Part shown: positions 9,187 through 18,759 of the stretch, piece by piece
How the letters are laid out: the number at the start of each line of letters is the position of its first letter
Numbering within the stretch: the first letter of the stretch is position 1
NCBI RefSeq assembly: GCF_024753205.1
Contig: NZ_JANUGZ010000004.1
Span: 62,001-126,000, forward strand
DNA length: 64,000 bases
DNA from: Massilia aurea
GTDB taxonomy: Bacteria > Pseudomonadota > Gammaproteobacteria > Burkholderiales > Burkholderiaceae_D
Direction: 5' to 3'
Program-made: the position numbers and the translations under genes
Notes under the pieces: generated by a model
What the model was told of the DNA's origin: nothing
The model's input: only the letters and a program-made list of their open reading frames with translations
The model's database searches: none

Positions 9187-9828
9187 TCAAGGATTCCAGT
9201 GAATGAAATTGCGGTACAGGCGCAAGCCCGCTGCCGCACTTTTCTCCGGGTGGAACTGGGTGGCGACGATATTATCGCGGCCGACGGCGCAGCAGAACGG
9301 GCCGCCGTAATCGGCTTCGCCGATCACATCATGCGCGTTTTCGGGCGCTGCGTAATAACTGTGCACGAAGTAAAAATAGCTGTTGTCGTCGACGCCGTCC
9401 CACAGCGGGTGGGCGCGCGACTGGCGCACGCGGTTCCAGCCCATTTGCGGGACCTTGAAGCGCGAGCCGTCGTTCTGGAGTTTGCCGTCGAGCTGAAACC
9501 GTACGACCTTGCCCGGCAACAGGCCCAGGCCCGGCGTGCCGCCGTTTTCTTCGCTGGCGTCGAACAGCATCTGCTCGCCCACGCACACGCCCATGATCGG
9601 GCGCGTTTTGGCGGCGCGCAGCAATGCGTCTTCCAGGCCCGATTCGCGCAGGCTGCTCATGCAGTCGCGCATGGCGCCCTGCCCTGGCAGCACGATGCGG
9701 TCGGCCGCATCGAGGTCGGCGGCCGAGCTGGAAACGAGCACGTCGGCTTCGGGCGCGGCGGCGCGCAGCGCCTGAACGACCGAGCGCAGGTTGCCCAGTC
9801 CATCGACCACAACAATTTTATTGGCCAT
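9187..9828 (-). CDS. hisH: Imidazole glycerol phosphate synthase, glutamine amidotransferase subunit HisH
   Basis: HisH hydrolyses glutamine and channels ammonia to HisF. The 213-residue class I amidotransferase shows the oxyanion region LPGQGAM, the nucleophile in GVCVGEQML (the usual form is G-I-C-L-G-M-Q), and the catalytic His-Glu pair in QFHPEKS. I chose ATG 9828 ([16 protein letters not shown]), which matches the family N terminus; the open frame to 9957 runs into hisB. Confidence 0.96.
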   Translation of the reverse strand: MANKIVVVDGLGNLRSVVQALRAAAPEADVLVSSSAADLDAADRIVLPGQGAMRDCMSSLRESGLEDALLRAAKTRPIMGVCVGEQMLFDASEENGGTPGLGLLPGKVVRFQLDGKLQNDGSRFKVPQMGWNRVRQSRAHPLWDGVDDNSYFYFVHSYYAAPENAHDVIGEADYGGPFCCAVGRDNIVATQFHPEKSAAAGLRLYRNFIHWNP

Positions 9829-9841
9829 GTCGCGTCTCGCC

Positions 9842-10432
9842 TTACAGGCTGCCCTTGGTCGACGGGATGATGCCGGCGGCGCGTTCATCGAGCTCGCTGG
9901 CCATGCGCAGCGCGCGGCCAAACGCCTTGAACACGGTTTCGCACTGGTGGTGGGCATTCACACCGCGCAGGTTATCGATGTGCAGCGTCACACCGGCGTG
10001 GTTGACGAAACCGCGGAAGAATTCGCCGGTCAGGTCGACGTCGAACGTACCGATCATGGCGCGCGTGAACGGGATGTGCATTTCCAGGCCCGGGCGACCC
10101 GAGAAGTCGATCACGACGCGCGACAGCGCTTCGTCCAGCGGCACGTAGGCGTGGCCATAGCGGCGGATGCCCTTGCGGTCGCCAATGGCCTTGGCCACGG
10201 CCATGCCGAGCGTGATGCCGGTGTCTTCGACCGTGTGGTGCGCGTCGATGTGCAGATCGCCCACGGCTTCGACTTCGAGGTCGAACATGCCGTGACGTGC
10301 GATCTGGTCGAGCATGTGGTCGAGGAACGGCACGCCCGTGTTGAGCTTCTGGCGGCCGGTGCCGTCCAGGTTGATCGAGACGCGGATCTGCGTTTCGTTG
10401 GTATTGCGGGTAATGTCGGCGGTACGGGTCAT
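9842..10432 (-). CDS. hisB: Imidazoleglycerol-phosphate dehydratase HisB
   Basis: HisB is the monofunctional dehydratase that makes imidazole acetol phosphate. The 196-residue protein carries the manganese-binding motifs [23 protein letters not shown] and the late [15 protein letters not shown]. There is no N-terminal HAD phosphatase domain of the enterobacterial fusion type, so histidinol-phosphatase activity must come from elsewhere. The start at 10432 ([13 protein letters not shown]) is preferred; an in-frame ATG at 10450 would add six residues. Confidence 0.95.
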   Translation of the reverse strand: MTRTADITRNTNETQIRVSINLDGTGRQKLNTGVPFLDHMLDQIARHGMFDLEVEAVGDLHIDAHHTVEDTGITLGMAVAKAIGDRKGIRRYGHAYVPLDEALSRVVIDFSGRPGLEMHIPFTRAMIGTFDVDLTGEFFRGFVNHAGVTLHIDNLRGVNAHHQCETVFKAFGRALRMASELDERAAGIIPSTKGSL

Positions 10433-10472
10433 TGCTCGGGCGCTTTTCAAGGTACGTGACTACGGGACGCTA

Positions 10473-11573
10473 CTACAGGGAAGCCTTCAGGGCGGTCAGG
10501 AACTGGTCGTTCTCTTGCGGCGTGCTGACCGTAACGCGGATGCAGTTGGCCAGCAATGTGTGCATTTTACTCAAATTTTTGATCAGGACCTTCTCGCCGT
10601 GGAGAAGCTTGCAGGCGCGCTCGGCATCGGGCACGCGCAGCGCGATGAAATTGGCGGCCGACGGGAACACTTCCACGCCCGGCAGGCCAGCCAGTTCCGC
10701 GGCCAGGCGGGTGCGCTCGACATTGAGCAGCTCGGCCTGGCGGTCCAGCACATCCAGATGCTCGAGGGCGAATTCGGCCGCCACCTGGGTCAGGATATTC
10801 ACGTTGTACGGTGGGCGCACCTTCTCGAATTCGGCCAGCAGCGGCGCGGCCGCCGCCATGTAGCCGAGGCGGATGCCCGCCAGGCCGAGTTTGGACAGCG
10901 TGCGCATCACGACCAGGTTCGGGTGCTGCGGCAGGCGGTCCATGAAGCTGACCTTGGCGAACGGCTGGTAGGCTTCGTCGACGACGACCACGCCATGCTC
11001 ACCCAGCGCGGTGATGATCGCTTCCATGTCGGCCGCGTCGTACAGGTTGCCGGTCGGGTTGTTCGGGTACGCGAGGAAGACCAGCGACGGCTTGTGCTCG
11101 TCGATGGCCGCCAGCATGGCCGGCAGGTCCAGCGAAAAGTCGGGCTTGATCGGCACGCCGACAAAATCGGCGCCGGCAAACTGCGCCGAGCGCGAAAACA
11201 TCACGAACGCCGGCACGGGCGCCATGACCACGGCGCGCTTGGAACCGTCGCGTTCCTGGCGCGCGATGGTGGTCGCCAGGATCGTGATCAGCTCATCCGA
11301 GCCATTGCCGAGCAGGACGTCGTAGCCGGCCGGGATGCCCAGCTTGGCGCAGATGGCATCCTTCAGCGTGCGGTACGACGGCACCGGATAACGGTTCAGG
11401 GCCGCGTCGGCCAGGCGCGCGCCGAGTTGCGTGCGCAGCTCGTCCGGCAGCTGGTACGGGTTTTCCATCGCGTCGAGCTTGACGTAGCCGATCGAGTCCG
11501 GCACGTGGTACCCCCCCACGGCGCGCACGTCGGCGCGAATGGTGTTCTCGATCAGTTTGGCGATGTCGGTCAT
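10473..11573 (-). CDS. hisC: Histidinol-phosphate aminotransferase HisC
   Basis: HisC is a PLP-dependent class I/II aminotransferase converting imidazole acetol phosphate to histidinol phosphate. The 366-residue protein shows LDAMENPYQLP at the N terminus, GNGSDELI for the PLP phosphate, YPNNPTGN, and the Schiff-base lysine in RTLSKLGLAGIRLGY. The ATG at 11573 overlaps the stop of the upstream DNA methyltransferase by four bases (ATGA), so translation of hisC is probably coupled to that gene rather than to hisD. Confidence 0.96.
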   Translation of the reverse strand: MTDIAKLIENTIRADVRAVGGYHVPDSIGYVKLDAMENPYQLPDELRTQLGARLADAALNRYPVPSYRTLKDAICAKLGIPAGYDVLLGNGSDELITILATTIARQERDGSKRAVVMAPVPAFVMFSRSAQFAGADFVGVPIKPDFSLDLPAMLAAIDEHKPSLVFLAYPNNPTGNLYDAADMEAIITALGEHGVVVVDEAYQPFAKVSFMDRLPQHPNLVVMRTLSKLGLAGIRLGYMAAAAPLLAEFEKVRPPYNVNILTQVAAEFALEHLDVLDRQAELLNVERTRLAAELAGLPGVEVFPSAANFIALRVPDAERACKLLHGEKVLIKNLSKMHTLLANCIRVTVSTPQENDQFLTALKASL

Positions 11574-12400
11574 GAAGTTTCTTCCGTGGAGAGTGTGGCC
11601 ATGGCGGCCTTGGCCGCCTTGCGTTTTTTTGCCCCGGTCATTGGCACCTCGGGCGCCGCCAGGCGCTCGTGGATGATGGCGCAATACGCGGGATTGAGTT
11701 CGAAGCCGGTGTACTGGCGCCCCAGGCGCTTGGCGGCGATGGCCGTCGTGCCGCTGCCCATGAACGGGTCGAGCACGATCCCGCCCGGCGGGCATGAGGC
11801 CTTGACCATGCGCTCAATGATCTCGAGGGGCTTTTGCGTCGGGTGGTCGGCGCGCTCCGGATGCTCGCGGTGCAGGCGCGACACGCTCCAGACATCCTTC
11901 GGGTTGTAGCCCACTTCGAGCCACTTGGCGCCGATGAAGATCGAGCGCGAGCGGGCTTTCTTGGTCGCGGCGTCATATGGAATGCGCACGGCGTCCAGGT
12001 CGAAGTAGTAATCCTTGCGGTTGGCGAAAAAGCCGATCGTGTCGTGCACCGACGAGAAGCTGCGCACGCTGCCGCCCATCGACGGCACGCGGCGGTCCCA
12101 GATGATCTCGTTCATCATCGTCATGCGTTTTTTCAGCATCACGAAGATCTCGGGCGTGAAGCGCCACGTGAGAAAAATGTACAGGCTGCCGTTGGGCTTG
12201 AGCTTCGGCACTGCCGCGTCGATCCACTGCTCGGTCCAGGCCAGGTAGGCCTCGACGCTTTGCTGGTCCGACGCGTTGCCATAGTCCTTGCCCAGGTTGT
12301 ACGGCGGGTCAGTCAGGATCAGGTCGATGGACCCGTCCGGGATGCGCGCCAATCCTGACAGCGCATCCTCGCAGAATACCTGGTTGACCCAGTCGCTCAT
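11570..12400 (-). CDS. Solitary beta-class DNA methyltransferase inside the his operon
   Basis: This 276-residue adenine-N6 or cytosine-N4 DNA methyltransferase has motif IV (DPPY, residues 31-34) before motif I (DPFMGSGTT, residues 211-219). That is the beta-class arrangement of CcrM-like enzymes, with the target-recognition region in between and HPTQKP at 186-191. A basic Lys/Ala-rich tail ends the protein. No restriction endonuclease or specificity gene lies nearby, so it looks solitary and possibly regulatory. Its start overlaps the hisD stop by four bases and its stop overlaps the hisC start by four bases, embedding it fully in the histidine operon. The recognition sequence cannot be deduced. 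Confidence 0.92.
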   Translation of the reverse strand: MSDWVNQVFCEDALSGLARIPDGSIDLILTDPPYNLGKDYGNASDQQSVEAYLAWTEQWIDAAVPKLKPNGSLYIFLTWRFTPEIFVMLKKRMTMMNEIIWDRRVPSMGGSVRSFSSVHDTIGFFANRKDYYFDLDAVRIPYDAATKKARSRSIFIGAKWLEVGYNPKDVWSVSRLHREHPERADHPTQKPLEIIERMVKASCPPGGIVLDPFMGSGTTAIAAKRLGRQYTGFELNPAYCAIIHERLAAPEVPMTGAKKRKAAKAAMATLSTEETS

Positions 12401-13734
12401 GATGCCTGGGGTGGGACTGGATCGAGCCGTAGTTCCGCACTGCGCGCGTGCGCCTGCAGGCCTTCGCCATACGCCAGCGTGGCCGCGACCTTACCCAGCG
12501 TTTGCGCGCCCGCTTCGCTGACCTGGATGATCGACGAGCGTTTCTGGAAATCGTACACGCCCAGCGGTGACGAGAAGCGCGCCGTGCGCGAGGTCGGCAG
12601 CACGTGGTTCGGGCCGCAGCAATAGTCGCCCAATGACTCGGAAGAGTAACGGCCCAGGAACATCGCGCCGGCGTGGCGGATTTTATCGGCCCACTGTTGT
12701 GGATCTTCAGCCGAGATCTCGAGGTGTTCGGCCGCGATGCTGCTGGCGATCTCGCACGCCTCATCCATGCTGCGCACCTTGATCAACGCGCCACGGTCGC
12801 CCAGCGACGTGGTGATGGTGGCTGCGCGCGGCATCGTTGGCAGCAGCTTCTGGATGCTCGCTTCGACCTGCGCGATGTAATACGCGTCAGGGCACAGCAG
12901 GATTGCCTGCGCCAGTTCGTCGTGCTCGGCCTGCGAGAACAGGTCCATCGCGATCCAGTCCGGATCGGTGGTGCCATCGCACAGCACGAGGATTTCGGAC
13001 GGGCCTGCGATCATGTCGATACCAACGGTACCGAACACGCGGCGCTTGGCGGCGGCGACATACGCGTTGCCGGGGCCGACGATCTTGTCGACGGCCTGAA
13101 TGGTCTCGGTGCCATACGCGAGCGCGCCGACGGCCTGCGCGCCGCCAATGGTGATCACGCGCGTGACGCCGGCGATTGCCGCCGCGGCCAGCACCATCTG
13201 GTTCTTCACGCCGTCCGGGGTCGGCACGACCATGATGATTTCCTTGACGCCGGCCACGTGGGCCGGAATCGCGTTCATCAGGACCGACGACGGATACGCG
13301 GCCTTGCCGCCCGGGACATAGATGCCGACCCGGTCCAGGGGCGTCACGCGCTGCCCCAGCACGGTGCCGTCAGGCTCGGTGAAGGTAAAACCCGTCGACG
13401 ATTCTTTCTGGCGCTCGTGGTACACGCGCACGCGGTCGGCCGCCACCTGCAGCGCGGCGCGCTGGTCGTCGGGCAGCGCAGCCAGTGCCGCTTCCAGCTC
13501 GGCCTGACCGATGTCGAACTGCGCCATCGAGGTCGCGCCGCCGTTCGGGATGCGGTCGAATTTGTTCGTGTAGTCGAGCACGGCGGCGTCGCCGCGCGCT
13601 TTTACATCGCGCAGGATGCCGGCCACGGCCAGTTCGATGGCGTCGTCGGTTTCGGCTTCAAACGCGAGCAGTGTGTTCAGCGTGGTGGCGAAGTCGGGTG
13701 CGGTCGAATCGAGCTTGCGGATCTGTACTGCCAT
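12397..13734 (-). CDS. hisD: Histidinol dehydrogenase HisD
   Basis: HisD performs the last two oxidations of histidine synthesis, histidinol to histidine, with NAD and zinc. The 445-residue protein shows the family signatures [45 protein letters not shown] and [13 protein letters not shown]. The start at 13734 ([10 protein letters not shown]) is chosen by similarity of the N terminus; the open frame to 13962 merely overlaps hisG. Its TGA overlaps the ATG of the methyltransferase gene. Confidence 0.96.
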   Translation of the reverse strand: MAVQIRKLDSTAPDFATTLNTLLAFEAETDDAIELAVAGILRDVKARGDAAVLDYTNKFDRIPNGGATSMAQFDIGQAELEAALAALPDDQRAALQVAADRVRVYHERQKESSTGFTFTEPDGTVLGQRVTPLDRVGIYVPGGKAAYPSSVLMNAIPAHVAGVKEIIMVVPTPDGVKNQMVLAAAAIAGVTRVITIGGAQAVGALAYGTETIQAVDKIVGPGNAYVAAAKRRVFGTVGIDMIAGPSEILVLCDGTTDPDWIAMDLFSQAEHDELAQAILLCPDAYYIAQVEASIQKLLPTMPRAATITTSLGDRGALIKVRSMDEACEIASSIAAEHLEISAEDPQQWADKIRHAGAMFLGRYSSESLGDYCCGPNHVLPTSRTARFSSPLGVYDFQKRSSIIQVSEAGAQTLGKVAATLAYGEGLQAHARSAELRLDPVPPQAS

Positions 13735-13741
13735 TTTGCGT

Positions 13742-14416
13742 CTAGCCTTTTGCTTTGGAGGCGCGTTCGAACGCGTCCAGGATCGGTTGCAGGCGCTCGC
13801 GCTTGAGCTTGAGCGCAGCCTGGTTGACCACCAGGCGCGAGGAGATGTCCATGATCTTTTCGACTTCAACCAGGTTGTTGGCGCGCAGCGTGCCGCCGGT
13901 CGAGACCACGTCGACGATGGCGTCGGACAGACCCACCAGCGGCGCCAGTTCCATCGAGCCATACAGCTTGATCAGGTCGACGTGCACGCCCTTGCGGGCA
14001 AAGTGCTCGCGCGCCGTGTTGACGAACTTGGTCGCCACGCGCAGGCGCGCGCCCTGGCGCACGGCGCTTTCGTAGTCGAAGCCCGCGTTGACCGCGACCG
14101 ACATGCGGCATTCGGCGATGCGCAGGTCGATCGGCTGGTACAGCCCTTCGCCGCCATGCTCGAGCAGCACGTCCTTGCCGGCCACGCCGAAATCGGCGGC
14201 ACCGTACTGGACATACGTTGGCACGTCGGAGGCGCGCACGATCAGCACGCGCACGCCCGGGTCATTGGTCGGCAGGATAAGCTTGCGCGAGGTCTCGGGA
14301 TTTTCCAGCACCTCGATCCCGGCCGCCGACAGCAGCGGCAGGGTGTCTTCGAAGATGCGGCCCTTGGACAGCGCCAGGATCAGCTGGGTCTCGTCCGTAT
14401 TGCTGGTAAAAGTCAT
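13742..14416 (-). CDS. hisG: ATP phosphoribosyltransferase HisG, short form
   Basis: HisG catalyses the committed step, condensing ATP with PRPP. This is the 224-residue short form, which lacks the C-terminal regulatory domain of the ~300-residue enzyme and normally needs the HisZ regulatory subunit; no hisZ is in this window. Visible signatures are [15 protein letters not shown], the [13 protein letters not shown] segment and the PRPP loop [14 protein letters not shown]. It is the first gene of the his cluster, 15 bases after murA, so it is probably read through from upstream. Confidence 0.96.
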   Translation of the reverse strand: MTFTSNTDETQLILALSKGRIFEDTLPLLSAAGIEVLENPETSRKLILPTNDPGVRVLIVRASDVPTYVQYGAADFGVAGKDVLLEHGGEGLYQPIDLRIAECRMSVAVNAGFDYESAVRQGARLRVATKFVNTAREHFARKGVHVDLIKLYGSMELAPLVGLSDAIVDVVSTGGTLRANNLVEVEKIMDISSRLVVNQAALKLKRERLQPILDAFERASKAKG

Positions 14417-14431
14417 GGTGATTCGATGTGA

Positions 14432-15682
14432 TTACTTGATGCGGACGATGTCGGCGCCCACCGCCGACAGCTTCACTTCCATGCGGTCGTAGCCGCGATC
14501 GAGGTGGTAGATGCGGTCGATCAGCGTCGTGCCTTCGGCGGCCATGCCGGCAATGACGAGCGAGGCCGACGCGCGCAGGTCGGTTGCCATGACCGGTGCG
14601 CCGATCAGGCGCGTGACGCCGTCGATGAACGCGGTATTGCCGTCGGTCGTGATCTGCGCGCCCAGGCGGTTCATCTCTTGCACGTGCATGAAGCGGTTCT
14701 CGAAAATCGTCTCGGTCACGCGCGAGGCGCCGCCGGCGATCGTGTTGACGGCCATGAACTGCGCCTGCATATCGGTCGGGAAGCCCGGATACTCGGTCGT
14801 GCGGAACGACACCGGCTGCGGGCGGCCGTCCATCTTCGCGCGGATGGTGTCCGCGCCGACGGTCAGTTGCAGGCCGATTTCGCGCAGCTTGTCGAGCGCC
14901 ACGTCAAAGATGTCGGTGCGGGTGTTGGTCAGCTGGATGTCGCCGCCGGTGGCCGCGACGGCGCACAGGAAGGTCGCCGCTTCGATGCGGTCCGAGATCA
15001 CCGCGTGGCTGGCGCCGTGTAGCTCCGGCACGCCCTGGATCACCAGGCGGTCGGTGCCGATACCGTCAATCTTGGCGCCCATGGCCACCAGCAGATTGGC
15101 CAGGTCGGTCACTTCCGGCTCGCGCGCGGCGTTTTCAAGCACCGTCTCGCCGTCGGCCAGCGTTGCGGCCATGAGCAGGTTTTCGGTGCCGGTCACGGTG
15201 ATCATGTCGGTGCGGATGCGCGCGCCCTTGAGCTTCGTGGCCCTGGCGTGGATGTAGCCGCCTTCGATCGTGATCTCGGCGCCCATCGCGCGCAGACCCT
15301 GGATGTGCTGGTCGACCGGACGCGAGCCGATGGCGCAGCCACCCGGCAGCGATACCTTGGCTTCGCCGAAGCGCGCCAGCAGAGGGCCCAGCACCAGGAT
15401 CGAGGCGCGCATGGTCTTCACCAGTTCGTACGGCGCGACCAGGTTGTTGATCGCGCTGCCGTTCATGGTGACGTGTTCGTCGTCCAGATCGATTTTCAGG
15501 CCAGTGGTTTCCAGCAGCTTGAGCATCGTGCGCACGTCATGCAGGCGTGGCACGTTGGACAGGTGCAGGTCACCTGCGGTGAGCAGGCCAGCGCACAGGA
15601 TGGGCAGCGCCGCATTCTTGGCGCCGGAAATCGCGATGTCACCTTGCAGGCGCTTGCCGCCAACGATCTGGAGCTTGTCCAT
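14432..15682 (-). CDS. murA: UDP-N-acetylglucosamine 1-carboxyvinyltransferase MurA
   Basis: MurA transfers enolpyruvate from PEP to UDP-GlcNAc, the first committed step of peptidoglycan synthesis in the cytoplasm. The 416-residue protein starts [20 protein letters not shown] with the conserved SGAKNAALP that follows. It contains the catalytic loop [14 protein letters not shown], whose cysteine is the fosfomycin target, and ends with [21 protein letters not shown]. It lies two bases after the BolA-like gene. Confidence 0.97.
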   Translation of the reverse strand: MDKLQIVGGKRLQGDIAISGAKNAALPILCAGLLTAGDLHLSNVPRLHDVRTMLKLLETTGLKIDLDDEHVTMNGSAINNLVAPYELVKTMRASILVLGPLLARFGEAKVSLPGGCAIGSRPVDQHIQGLRAMGAEITIEGGYIHARATKLKGARIRTDMITVTGTENLLMAATLADGETVLENAAREPEVTDLANLLVAMGAKIDGIGTDRLVIQGVPELHGASHAVISDRIEAATFLCAVAATGGDIQLTNTRTDIFDVALDKLREIGLQLTVGADTIRAKMDGRPQPVSFRTTEYPGFPTDMQAQFMAVNTIAGGASRVTETIFENRFMHVQEMNRLGAQITTDGNTAFIDGVTRLIGAPVMATDLRASASLVIAGMAAEGTTLIDRIYHLDRGYDRMEVKLSAVGADIVRIK

Positions 15683-15684
15683 GA

Positions 15685-15921
15685 TTAGCCTTTGAATTCT
15701 TCAGGGGTCAGGGTTTTCATCGACAGCGCGTGGATTTCCTCGCGCATGCGGTCGCCCAGCGCGGCGTACACGATCTGGTGGCGCTGGATCGAGCGCTTGC
15801 CGACGAACGCCGGCGAGACGATCACCGCCTCGAAGTGCTGGCCGTCGCCATTGACGGTCAGGTGGGTGCATTCAAGGCCGGCGCTGAGATAGCCGTGTAT
15901 CAGTTCGGGTGTGGTGGCCAC
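15685..15921 (-). CDS. BolA-family protein (IbaG-like)
   Basis: This 78-residue BolA/YrbA (IbaG) family protein is a partner of monothiol CGFS glutaredoxins in iron-sulfur handling. The start is a GTG at 15921, with GGAG about six bases upstream. Conserved features include the [20 protein letters not shown] strand, [19 protein letters not shown], and the C-terminal [16 protein letters not shown]. Its position just before murA matches the order in other proteobacteria. A candidate partner, a CGFS glutaredoxin, is encoded at 38880-39194. Confidence 0.92.
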   Translation of the reverse strand: MATTPELIHGYLSAGLECTHLTVNGDGQHFEAVIVSPAFVGKRSIQRHQIVYAALGDRMREEIHALSMKTLTPEEFKG

Positions 15922-15938
15922 GATAACTCCAAAAATTT

Positions 15939-16706
15939 TTAGTGGCGCAGCTTGTAGCCGCGCTTGAGCAGGTTGATCGCCATGGCCGTCAGCACCGCGA
16001 AGAACACGGACACGATGGCCAGGCTGGTCCACGGCGACACGTCGGACTGGCCGAAGAACCCGTAACGGAACCCGTCAATCATATAAAAGAACGGGTTGAA
16101 ATGCGAGACGGCCAGCCAGAATGGCGGCAGTTTTTGTACCGAATAGAACACCCCGGCCAGGAACGTGGCCGGCATGATCAGGAAGTTCTGGAACGCGGCC
16201 AGCTGGTCGAATTTTTCGGCCCAGATGCCGGCGATGACGCCCATCGTGCCGAGAATGGCCGCGCCCAGGATCGCGAACACGACGATCCACACGGGCGCCA
16301 CGAACGTCAGGTGCGCGAACCAGGCGGTAATCGCAAACACGCCGGCGCCGACCGCGATCCCGCGCAGCACCGCCGCGCCGACATACGCCGCCAGGATCTC
16401 GGCGTGCGACAGGGGCGCCAGCAGGATGAAGACCAGGTTGCCGCTGATCTTGGACTGGATCAGCGACGACGACGAATTGGCGAACGCATTTTGCAGCACG
16501 CTCATCATGACCAGGCCAGGAATCAGGAACGACGTGTAGGCCACGCCCTCGAGCATCTCGACCCGGCCGTCGAGCACATGGCCGAAGATGACGAGGTACA
16601 GCATGGCGGTGACGACCGGCGCAGCGACGGTTTGCGTGGCCACCTTCCAGAAGCGCAGCGACTCTTTATAGAACAGGGTACGGAACCCGATGGAGAACAG
16701 ATTCAT
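15939..16706 (-). CDS. ABC-2 type transporter permease (YadH-like)
   Basis: This 255-residue inner-membrane permease of the ABC-2 exporter family has about six hydrophobic segments and the ABC-2 signature region around AGVFYSVQKLPPFW and HFNPFFYMIDGFRYGFFG. It partners with the ATPase encoded immediately upstream, with which it overlaps by four bases. The pair resembles YadGH of E. coli, whose substrate is unsettled. Position between mla and murA suggests, but does not show, an envelope-related substrate. Confidence 0.9.
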   Translation of the reverse strand: MNLFSIGFRTLFYKESLRFWKVATQTVAAPVVTAMLYLVIFGHVLDGRVEMLEGVAYTSFLIPGLVMMSVLQNAFANSSSSLIQSKISGNLVFILLAPLSHAEILAAYVGAAVLRGIAVGAGVFAITAWFAHLTFVAPVWIVVFAILGAAILGTMGVIAGIWAEKFDQLAAFQNFLIMPATFLAGVFYSVQKLPPFWLAVSHFNPFFYMIDGFRYGFFGQSDVSPWTSLAIVSVFFAVLTAMAINLLKRGYKLRH

Positions 16707-17620
16707 TGCTTACCCTCTTCCATGATCTGGATGAAGATGTCTTCCAGGTCGGCCTGCTGCAGCTGCATCTCGTCGATCACGGCGCCGGATTCGCGCAGGC
16801 GCGCCAGGATCGGTTCGACGTCAGCGTAGTCGTTCACGCGCAGCGTGTATTTGTTGTTGCCGTTATTGGGTTCGTCGTGCGACACGAGCGGACGCAGTTC
16901 AGCCGGCAATGCACCGGACTTCAGATGCACGACCAGTTGCGAACCCGAGACGCGGCGCAGCAGGGTGCTCATCGTGTCGAGCGCCACCACATTGCCCTGC
17001 TTGAGCATCGCCACGCGCTGGCACATGGCCTGCGCTTCTTCGAGGTAGTGGGTGGTGAGCACCACCGTGTGGCCGCCTTCGCGGTTCAGGCGCGCGATGA
17101 ACTTCCACAGCGTCTGGCGCAGTTCGACGTCGACGCCGGCGGTTGGTTCATCCAGCACGATGACGGGCGGGCGGTGCACGAGGGCCTGCGCCACCAGCAC
17201 GCGCCGCTTCATGCCGCCCGACAGCGCGCGCATGTTCACGTCGGCCTTGTCGGTCAGGTCGAGGTTGTGCATCACTTCGTCGATCCAGCCATCGTTGTTG
17301 CGGATGTCGAAGTAGCCCGACTGCAGGCGCAGCGTTTCACGCACCGTGAAGAAGGGATCGAACACCAGCTCCTGCGGCACGACGCCCAGGCGCTTGCGTG
17401 CTTCGCGAAAATCGGTCACGACGTCGTGGCCATGGATTTTCACGCTGCCGGCGTCGGGCCGGATCAGGCCCGCGATGGTGGAAATGAGGGTGGTCTTGCC
17501 GGCGCCATTCGGGCCCAGCAGGCCAAAGAACTCGCCCTCTTCGATGGAAAGGGACACGCCCTTGAGTGCCTTGAAGCCTTTATAGCTCTTCTCGACACGG
17601 TCAATCTGGATTGCAGTCAT
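16703..17620 (-). CDS. ABC transporter ATP-binding protein (YadG-like)
   Basis: This 305-residue ABC ATPase energises the ABC-2 permease encoded downstream. It has Walker A GPNGAGKT, the ABC signature LSGGMKRRVLVAQA, Walker B VIVLDEPTAGVD and the switch histidine in LTTHYLEEA. A C-terminal region of ~80 residues follows, as is common in exporters of this class. It begins a new segment 166 bases downstream of the mla terminator and may carry the promoter for the ABC-bolA-murA-his-tat block. Confidence 0.93.
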   Translation of the reverse strand: MTAIQIDRVEKSYKGFKALKGVSLSIEEGEFFGLLGPNGAGKTTLISTIAGLIRPDAGSVKIHGHDVVTDFREARKRLGVVPQELVFDPFFTVRETLRLQSGYFDIRNNDGWIDEVMHNLDLTDKADVNMRALSGGMKRRVLVAQALVHRPPVIVLDEPTAGVDVELRQTLWKFIARLNREGGHTVVLTTHYLEEAQAMCQRVAMLKQGNVVALDTMSTLLRRVSGSQLVVHLKSGALPAELRPLVSHDEPNNGNNKYTLRVNDYADVEPILARLRESGAVIDEMQLQQADLEDIFIQIMEEGKQ

Positions 17621-17785
17621 GCGAAATGGGAGGCGCGACGCGCGATAGTCAAAACAAAACGGAGGCCGGCTGGGGAACGCACCAGGACCGTGCAGGGAAA
17701 CAGTCCATTATAGGTGAAATTGCCATGTCAAGCGGGCCAGGCGGAGAAACCCGGCGGACGCCGTGGGAGCAGATGTGAAACGCGG

Positions 17786-17817
17786 AAGAAAAAAAACGGG
17801 CAGCCGAAGCTGCCCGT
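17786..17817 (-). terminator. Rho-independent terminator of the mla operon
   Basis: On the minus strand a 9-bp perfect stem (ACGGGCAGC / GCTGCCCGT) with a TTCG tetraloop is followed directly by a run of eight T. It starts three bases past the mlaB stop codon. This is a strong intrinsic terminator separating the mla operon from the downstream ABC-murA-his block. Confidence 0.92.
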
Positions 17818-17819
17818 AT

Positions 17820-18077
17820 TCATGCTGGTGCGACCAGCGTGTCGACCCCGTACAGGGCCGCGAGCTTGTGCACGTTGTCCGGCACGTTGATGAACGTGAG
17901 ACGGTGCCCGGCACTTTGCGCGCGGCGCTGCCAGGCCAGCAGCAGAGCCACGCCCGACGAGTCGGCCGACTTCACGCCGGCCAGGTCGAACACGGTTTCG
18001 CCAGCGCTGATCGCTGCCTCACCCTGCGCCAGCGCCAGGCTGGCGCTGTCGAAGGTCATGGCGTCGATCGTCAGCAT
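17820..18077 (-). CDS. mlaB: STAS-domain protein MlaB
   Basis: MlaB is the cytoplasmic STAS subunit that binds MlaF in the MlaFEDB phospholipid transporter. I set the start at 18077 (MLTIDAMTFDS, 85 residues) because a GAGG Shine-Dalgarno lies eight bases upstream; an ATG at 18095 overlapping the mlaC stop would add six residues. The STAS core shows VFDLAGVKSADSSGVALLLAW, with the conserved DSSG at the helix start. It is the last gene of mlaFEDACB. Confidence 0.9.
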   Translation of the reverse strand: MLTIDAMTFDSASLALAQGEAAISAGETVFDLAGVKSADSSGVALLLAWQRRAQSAGHRLTFINVPDNVHKLAALYGVDTLVAPA

Positions 18078-18087
18078 GGGATTTGCC

Positions 18088-18744
18088 TCAGCCATTCGTT
18101 GCCGGTGCGGCCAGCGGCTTGGACGCCAGTTGCGCATTGCGGTCAGCCAGGCGCTTGATCAGGCCATCGACACCAGTCTTGCTGATCTCGCTGTTGAAGG
18201 TGCTCTTGTAGGTCTCGACCAGCCAGGCGCCCAGGATGTTCACGTCATAGATTTTCCAGCCATTGCCGTTCTTGGCCAGGCGATAGTTCAGCGTGATCGG
18301 CTCGCCGCGCGCGACGTTGACCTGCGAACGCACTTCGACATCGGTATCGGTGGCGGCAGCGCGCATTGGCTTGAACTCGACGGTTTCGTTCTTGATGGTC
18401 GACAGCGCACCGGAGTACGTGTAGACCAGCAGGTTACGGAACTCGGTCGTCAGGCGCTTTTGCTGGTCCGGCGTGGCGGTGCGCCAGTGGCGACCAGCGG
18501 CTTGCTGCGTCATTTTTTCGGCATCGACGTACGGCAGGATCTTGGTATTGACCAGACCCATGATCTTGCTGCGGTCGCCCGACTGGATGGCCTTGTCGTT
18601 CTTGACGCTGTCGATCACTTCGGCGCTGATGCGCTTGACCAGCACGTCCGGCGCTTCGGCGCTGGCGGCAGGCTGGGCGATCACGCTCGTGGAAAAGGCA
18701 GCGGTGACTGCGGCGGCGGCGATCAGGTGCATGAATGGTTTCAT
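18088..18744 (-). CDS. mlaC: Periplasmic phospholipid carrier MlaC
   Basis: MlaC is the soluble periplasmic shuttle between the MlaA outer-membrane complex and the inner-membrane MlaFEDB transporter. The 218-residue precursor has a signal peptide (MKPFMHLIAAAAVTAAFSTSVIAQ) and the Tol_Tol_Ttg2 fold markers LPYVDAEKMTQQAAGRHWRTAT, LVYTYSGAL and the late DVNILGAWLVETYKSTF. It lies 15 bases after mlaA. Confidence 0.95.
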   Translation of the reverse strand: MKPFMHLIAAAAVTAAFSTSVIAQPAASAEAPDVLVKRISAEVIDSVKNDKAIQSGDRSKIMGLVNTKILPYVDAEKMTQQAAGRHWRTATPDQQKRLTTEFRNLLVYTYSGALSTIKNETVEFKPMRAAATDTDVEVRSQVNVARGEPITLNYRLAKNGNGWKIYDVNILGAWLVETYKSTFNSEISKTGVDGLIKRLADRNAQLASKPLAAPATNG

Positions 18745-18759
18745 CGTATTCCTTTCAAC

